This document shows, one piece after another, positions 60,582 to 64,000 of a stretch of DNA of 64,000 bases; position 1 is the first letter of the stretch; the number at the start of each line of letters is the position of its first letter. The position numbers and the translations under genes were made by a program. The notes beneath the pieces are model-generated. The model did not search any database and was not told the DNA's origin. It saw only the letters and a list, made by a program, of their open reading frames with translations. Source of the stretch: an uncultured Alistipes sp. (GTDB lineage: Bacteria > Bacteroidota > Bacteroidia > Bacteroidales > Rikenellaceae); assembly GCA_910584485.1 (NCBI GenBank), contig CAJUAV010000001.1, positions 62,001 through 126,000 on the forward strand, read 5' to 3'.

Positions 60582-61286
60582 GTGCGCTATCCGATCACGA
60601 TCCTCTACTGGGGGCTCTGCACCCTGCTGCTTGCGACGATCTTTTCGTCGCTCGGCTACGCTTTCGGCGATTCGCTCTTCGTCGCCTCGATGTTTCTGCC
60701 CGGGCTGCTGCTGTTGAAGCTCTCCCTGCCGCCGTTGCTGCACGAACCGATGCGGCAGCGGATCGTGCACGGCCTCTACCTGGTCGCGGCGCTGCTCGTG
60801 CTGGAGTACCTGCTCCTCTTTCTGGTCAATTACGATTTGTGCGGCTTCGGGCGGAAGATGGAGTTCCCGCCGCTGCTGCTCAACCCCGTCTTCATTCTCT
60901 TTCTGCTGGTCACCCTCGCCTTCGGGGAGCGGGCGATCGATCGCCGCAGCATCGCCCGCGAGGCGGTGCGGCCCCAGACGATCGATTTCATTTCGGAGCG
61001 CCGCCGCATTTCGCTCACAGAGGAGCGGATCCGCTACGTCGCCTCGAACGATACGGAGGTGACGGTCCATACGGTCGACGGTGCCGCCTATCGCACCCGC
61101 ACGCCGATTTCGCAGTGGGAGGTTGCGTTGAACGAGCAGCGTTTCATGCGGATTCATCGCGCCTACATCGTCAACCGCTCCTGCATCGTCCGCCTTTCGC
61201 GCACCGAGTGCGTGGTGGGGGAGGAGACGCTGCCCGTCTCGCGCAAATACGCCGAGCGCGTCGTACGCGAAAACGGGGCTGCCTGA
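60582..61286 (+). CDS. Membrane-anchored LytTR-family transcription regulator
   Basis: The 234-residue protein has four hydrophobic helices in residues 1-120 (ILYWGLCTLLLATIF, LFVASMFLPGLLLL, LYLVAALLVLEYLLLFL, PVFILFLLVTLAF). A complete LytTR DNA-binding domain follows from about residue 140 (FISERRRISLTEERIRYVAS, QRFMRIHRAYIVN, LPVSRKYAERV). There is no receiver domain, so it is a one-component membrane regulator. The start is GTG 60582, because later ATGs would remove the first helix. It diverges from the ExbB-like pair, with a 12-bp direct repeat in the shared upstream region; regulation of that pair is inferred. Confidence 0.85.
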   Translation: MRYPITILYWGLCTLLLATIFSSLGYAFGDSLFVASMFLPGLLLLKLSLPPLLHEPMRQRIVHGLYLVAALLVLEYLLLFLVNYDLCGFGRKMEFPPLLLNPVFILFLLVTLAFGERAIDRRSIAREAVRPQTIDFISERRRISLTEERIRYVASNDTEVTVHTVDGAAYRTRTPISQWEVALNEQRFMRIHRAYIVNRSCIVRLSRTECVVGEETLPVSRKYAERVVRENGAA

Positions 61287-61310
61287 CAATTTGTAAGGCG
61301 CCCCGTTTTT
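61270..61310. terminator. Hairpin terminator overlapping the 3' end of the LytTR gene
   Basis: AAAACGGGGC-T-GCC (61270-61283) pairs with GGC-GCCCCGTTTT (61297-61309). The T run serves the plus strand; four T also follow on the minus strand, so it may stop leftward transcription from the promoter at 61347-61377. Confidence 0.8.
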
Positions 61311-61315
61311 GCCGA

Positions 61316-61330
61316 TCTCTACGCAAGAGA
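61316..61330. repeat. Left inverted repeat of the putative invertible segment
   Basis: TCTCTACGCAAGAGA, the exact reverse complement of 61596-61610. It is itself built as TCTCT-ACGCA-AGAGA, that is, two inverted half-sites around an asymmetric 5-bp core, the form of a site-specific recombination site. Confidence 0.7.
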
Positions 61331-61346
61331 CGGACAGGATCATCTA

Positions 61347-61377
61347 CAAAGATACGATCTTCGGATTTCACAACCAA
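61347..61377 (-). promoter_or_regulatory. Leftward promoter inside the putative invertible segment
   Basis: On the minus strand TTG (61377-61375), exactly 20 bp, TATCTTTG (61354-61347): a full consensus match with no gene to drive in the present orientation; it would run antisense into the LytTR gene's 3' end and its terminator. Confidence 0.7.
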
Positions 61378-61595
61378 GTTTTTCGTGCGTTTTTTTATTT
61401 GAAAAATCCCCTCCCCGAAAAATTCACACTGATTTTCAATTAGTTATAAATCGTCGATTTTTTACGTTTCCGAAACGTACGATCTGTCGTCTCCGCAGCT
61501 CGCGACGCTCCGCGACACGGTCTGCCCGCGGCGCACGAGCGATACGGTTCGTTCTTCGTCCCGATTGACGGTCAGCTCCTTCCGTTCGGCGGCGA

Positions 61596-61610
61596 TCTCT
61601 TGCGTAGAGA
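61596..61610. repeat. Right inverted repeat of the putative invertible segment
   Basis: TCTCTTGCGTAGAGA, exact reverse complement of 61316-61330; it lies 37 bp before the DUF3575 start codon. Confidence 0.7.
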
Positions 61611-61647
61611 CCGGGCGGAATGAGTTATCAAAATAGGGGATACAACC

Positions 61648-62250
61648 ATGAAGACGAAATCGACCATCGTGTTGAAATGGCTGCTTTTGGGGGCGCTGGC
61701 GTGCTGCTGGACGGGCGCCCGCGGACAGAACGCGGTCGTCAAGACGAACCTCCTGTACGACATCGGCACCTTCACGCTCAATGCGGGCTTCGAAATCGGC
61801 CTCGCGCCGCGCTGGTCGCTCGACCTCTCGGGCAACTACAACGGCTGGGAGCTCTCGCACGACCGCATGTGGAAACACTGGCTCGTGCAGCCCGAGGCGC
61901 GTTACTGGTTCTGCGACCGCTTCGCACGCCACTTTCTCGGCTTCCACCTGCTGGGCGGCGAGTACAACGTGGGCGGCATAAAGAACGGCATCAAACTCTT
62001 CGGGACCGACTTTTCGAACCTCTCCGAGCGGCGCTACCAGGGCTGGGCCGTCGGTGCGGGCCTTGCCTACGGCTACGCCTGGGTGCTCGGACGTCACTGG
62101 AACCTGGAGGCCGAAATCGGCGTGGGATACGCCTACACCCGCTACGACGTCTATCGCTGCGCGGGCTGCGGCAAGCGCGTCGCCGAAGATCGTTCGCATC
62201 ACTACGTAGGCCCGACGAAGGCCGCCATCAACCTCGTATACGTATTCTAA
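61648..62250 (+). CDS. DUF3575 outer-membrane protein of a fimbria-type operon
   Basis: The 200-residue protein has signal peptide MKTKSTIVLKWLLLGALACCWTGARG and a beta-rich body beginning VKTNLLYDIGTFTLNAGFEIGLAPRWSLDLSGNY, which is the DUF3575 signature. Such proteins lie at the head of Bacteroidales fimbrial operons and probably sit in the outer membrane. Two cysteines near the end (CAGCGKR) are unusual for a barrel. No plus-strand promoter was found between the right inverted repeat and the ATG. The next gene starts 14 bp after its stop. Confidence 0.88.
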   Translation: MKTKSTIVLKWLLLGALACCWTGARGQNAVVKTNLLYDIGTFTLNAGFEIGLAPRWSLDLSGNYNGWELSHDRMWKHWLVQPEARYWFCDRFARHFLGFHLLGGEYNVGGIKNGIKLFGTDFSNLSERRYQGWAVGAGLAYGYAWVLGRHWNLEAEIGVGYAYTRYDVYRCAGCGKRVAEDRSHHYVGPTKAAINLVYVF

Positions 62251-62264
62251 AACAGGCTGCCGTC

Positions 62265-63707
62265 ATGAAATCCGTTCTTAAACGCATTTTGCTCGTGCCG
62301 GGCCTGCTGCTCGGCTTCGCCGCTTCGGCGCAACACGTTTCGGGCCGCTACGCGGTCGACAGACCCGTCTGCACGCGTCACGGCGACTACCTCGACGTGG
62401 CGATGGAGCTGGACCTCTCCGCCCTCGACATCCCCTCGAACCGCGCCCTGCTGCTCACCCCCGTGCTCGTGCGCGGCGAGGAGCGGGCCGTGCTCCCCTC
62501 GGTCGGCATCTACGGCCGCACGCGCTACTACCAGTACCTGCGCAGCGACGAAAAGATGCTCTCGGGTGCGGATGAAATCACCCTGCGCGCCTCCGAGAAA
62601 CCCGACGTGCAGCCCTATCGGGCGCAGGTCGCCTACGCCGAGTGGATGAACGGCGCCCGCCTCGAAATCGAGCAGCGCGAATATGCCTGCTGCAAGGAGG
62701 TGCTCGCCTCCTCGAGCCGTTCGTTCGACGGTTATCGCGAGTGGGTGTTCCGTCCCGTTTTCCGTCCCGTGCGCCCCGAAGGCGATTCGGTCAAGGTGCG
62801 CAGCCTCGACGGCTCGGCCTTCATCGATTTCCCCGTCAACCGCACGACGATTCTGGCCGACTACCGCGGCAACCGCGGCGAGCTGGACAAGATCATCGCG
62901 ACGATCGATTCGGTGCGCAACGACGCCGACGTCACGATCACCTGTTTGAGCATCAAGGGATTCGCATCGCCCGAGGGTACCTATAAGAACAACGAGCGGC
63001 TGGCCAAAGGGCGCACCGAAGCCCTGATGGACTACGTGCAGCAGCTCTACCGCTTCCCCGCAGCGGTCGCGCGGACGTCGTACGAGCCCGAGGACTGGGC
63101 GGGGCTGCGCCGCTTCGTCGAGGGGTCGGGGCTGGAGCACAAGGCCGAGATCCTCGCCCTGATCGACGGCGACCTGCGCCCCGATGCGAAGGAGGCCGAG
63201 CTGCGCCGCCGCTATCCCGCACAGTACCGCTTCCTGCTCGAAAACTGCTATCCCGCGCTGCGTCACTCCGACTACCGCATCGTCTACACGATCCGCACCT
63301 TCAGCGACGTGCGCCGCATCAAGGAGCTCGTGAAGACGGCGCCGCAGAAGTTGAGCCTCCAGGAGTTCTACCTCGCCGCCCGCGACACCGAGGCGGGGAG
63401 CGACGACTACGACGAGCTCTTCGAGGTGGCCGTGCGCATGTATCCCGAGGATGCGGCCGCCAACCTCAATGCCGCCAACGCGGCGATGGCGCGCGGCGAT
63501 CTGAAGAGCGCCGAACGCTACCTCGCCAAGGCGGGCGCATCGCCCGAGGCGACCTACGCGCGCGGCCTGCATGCCGCTCTTGCGGGCGACTACGCCGCGG
63601 CCGAACGACGGCTCGCCGAAGCGCGGAAGAGCGGGGTGGCCGAAGCGGCCGATGCCCTGCGGCAGCTCGCCGAACGTCCCGCGACGAACAACGAAACAAA
63701 CAACTAA
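62265..63707 (+). CDS. DUF3868 / OmpA-like / TPR protein of a fimbria-type operon
   Basis: The 480-residue protein has signal peptide MKSVLKRILLVPGLLLGFAASAQ and a DUF3868 domain (LLLTPVLVRGEERAVLPSVGIYGRTRYYQYL, AYAEWMNGARLEI). A peptidoglycan-binding OmpA-like domain follows (about residues 205-275: ELDKIIATIDSV, IKGFASPEGTYKNNERLAKGR). The C-terminus has TPR-like helices rich in Ala (AANLNAANAAMARGDLKSAERYLAKAG). It probably links the fimbrial assembly site to the cell wall. ATG 62265 was chosen; the frame is open into the previous gene. Confidence 0.88.
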   Translation: MKSVLKRILLVPGLLLGFAASAQHVSGRYAVDRPVCTRHGDYLDVAMELDLSALDIPSNRALLLTPVLVRGEERAVLPSVGIYGRTRYYQYLRSDEKMLSGADEITLRASEKPDVQPYRAQVAYAEWMNGARLEIEQREYACCKEVLASSSRSFDGYREWVFRPVFRPVRPEGDSVKVRSLDGSAFIDFPVNRTTILADYRGNRGELDKIIATIDSVRNDADVTITCLSIKGFASPEGTYKNNERLAKGRTEALMDYVQQLYRFPAAVARTSYEPEDWAGLRRFVEGSGLEHKAEILALIDGDLRPDAKEAELRRRYPAQYRFLLENCYPALRHSDYRIVYTIRTFSDVRRIKELVKTAPQKLSLQEFYLAARDTEAGSDDYDELFEVAVRMYPEDAAANLNAANAAMARGDLKSAERYLAKAGASPEATYARGLHAALAGDYAAAERRLAEARKSGVAEAADALRQLAERPATNNETNN

Positions 63708-63730
63708 ATCATCTTTAATTCATCGATCCC

Positions 63731-64000
63731 ATGAAACACGGATTTATTTCGAGCATGGCGGCGCTGCTGGCAACGGCTGCGCTGGCAGGCTGCTCCTCCT
63801 CCGACGAAGGTACGGAGCCCGGGAAGGTCGACCGCGACCAGACCCGCTATTTGAGCGTCGCCGTCAACAGCCCGACGGCCTCGCGTGCCGATTTCGAGGA
63901 CGGTGCACCGGCCGAGAGCGACATCAAAACGCTTTATTTCGTCTTTTACGACGGTACGGGTGCTCCCGTCTTCGACTACCAGCCGACCAATACGACGACG
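63731..64000 (+). CDS. Mfa1/FimA-type fimbrial subunit lipoprotein (3' end outside the window)
   Basis: The first 90 residues are present: MKHGFISSMAALLATAALAGC with lipobox L-A-G-C (Cys21), then SSSDEG. The mature start RYLSVAVNSPTASRADFEDGAPAESDIKTLYFVFYDGTG carries the pattern (sv-R/DFEDG--E--I---FVFYD--G) of Mfa1/FimA-type fimbrillins, which are lipoproteins matured by an Arg-specific step before polymerisation. It follows the DUF3868 gene by 23 bp and is likely the structural or anchor subunit of the fimbria. Tip, anchor or shaft role cannot be told from the N-terminus. Confidence 0.75.
   Translation, partial: MKHGFISSMAALLATAALAGCSSSDEGTEPGKVDRDQTRYLSVAVNSPTASRADFEDGAPAESDIKTLYFVFYDGTGAPVFDYQPTNTTT

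Larger units (their letters stand above)
61316..61610. mobile_element. Putative invertible promoter segment (inverton), currently OFF
   Basis: Perfect 15-bp inverted repeats at both ends enclose 265 bp of intergenic DNA that is AT-rich in its left half. The segment has no gene. Its one full-consensus promoter (61347-61377) points left, away from the fimbria-type operon at 61648. Inversion would place its -7 box at 61572-61579 on the plus strand, about 68 bp before the DUF3575 start. No recombinase gene is within the window. Confidence 0.5.

Noticed and set aside
61464..61478. ACGTTTC-C-GAAACGT palindrome and the AAACGTACG string, reminiscent of repeats at invertible promoters of Bacteroides fragilis
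   Set aside because: There is no matching inverted copy on the other side of the segment; the 15-bp repeats at 61316 and 61596 are the better candidates for inversion ends.

Overview
The window is chromosomal DNA of a GC-rich member of the Bacteroidota, most like Alistipes or a related Rikenellaceae. The reasons are: promoters of the Bacteroidota type (a TTG element, about 20 bp, then TAnnTTTG) before many genes; surface lipoproteins with C-S-D-D-D/E-like starts; a TonB receptor paired with PnuT under a thiamine riboswitch; a BACON/DUF5689-type lipoprotein; secreted pectin-degrading enzymes; and a fimbrial cluster of DUF3575, DUF3868 and an Mfa1-like subunit. No tRNA, rRNA, CRISPR array, phage or insertion sequence was found.

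Layout, left to right. 1-7.4 kb (+): the 3' part of a secreted GH28 enzyme, a flavodiiron protein, an outer-membrane beta-barrel, a nucleotidyltransferase-like protein, and a surface lipoprotein next to a secreted endonuclease/exonuclease/phosphatase. 7.5-18.6 kb (-): thiamine uptake (TPP riboswitch, TonB receptor, PnuT), xylose use (xylB, xylA), galM, gltX, a SIMPL-domain protein and ychF. 18.7-27 kb (-): a pectin operon of GH105, a PL1-type pectate lyase, a GH65-like lipoprotein and a DUF4450 protein. 27.1-31.9 kb: a low-complexity conserved protein, rsmI, a lipid A-type acyltransferase, a GT2 glycosyltransferase and a DUF4369-like protein.

32-56.5 kb (+) is a nucleotide-synthesis supercluster. 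Genes pyrC-carA-carB-pyrK-pyrD-pyrF-(thioredoxin-like)-(GNAT)pyrE-pyrB supply all steps to UMP. Genes purE-K-L-C-F-M-N-H-D with folD supply all IMP steps except purB, plus a one-carbon folate enzyme. Each half starts with its own promoter and a leader RNA carrying a terminator-like hairpin. Several intercistronic spacers carry GC-rich hairpins, some of which belong to a repeat family also found after pnuT, xylB and the pectate lyase.

56.6-61.3 kb: malQ, two paralogous ExbB/MotA-like small membrane proteins (-), and a divergent membrane-anchored LytTR regulator. A 12-bp direct repeat with 21-bp period lies beside the promoter of the ExbB-like pair. 61.3-64 kb (+): a fimbria-type operon. A 15-bp perfect inverted repeat brackets a 265-bp segment upstream of it, and the only good promoter in that segment points away from the operon. 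This has the form of an invertible (phase-variable) promoter in the OFF position, and is the most interesting object in the window together with the structured pyr leader.
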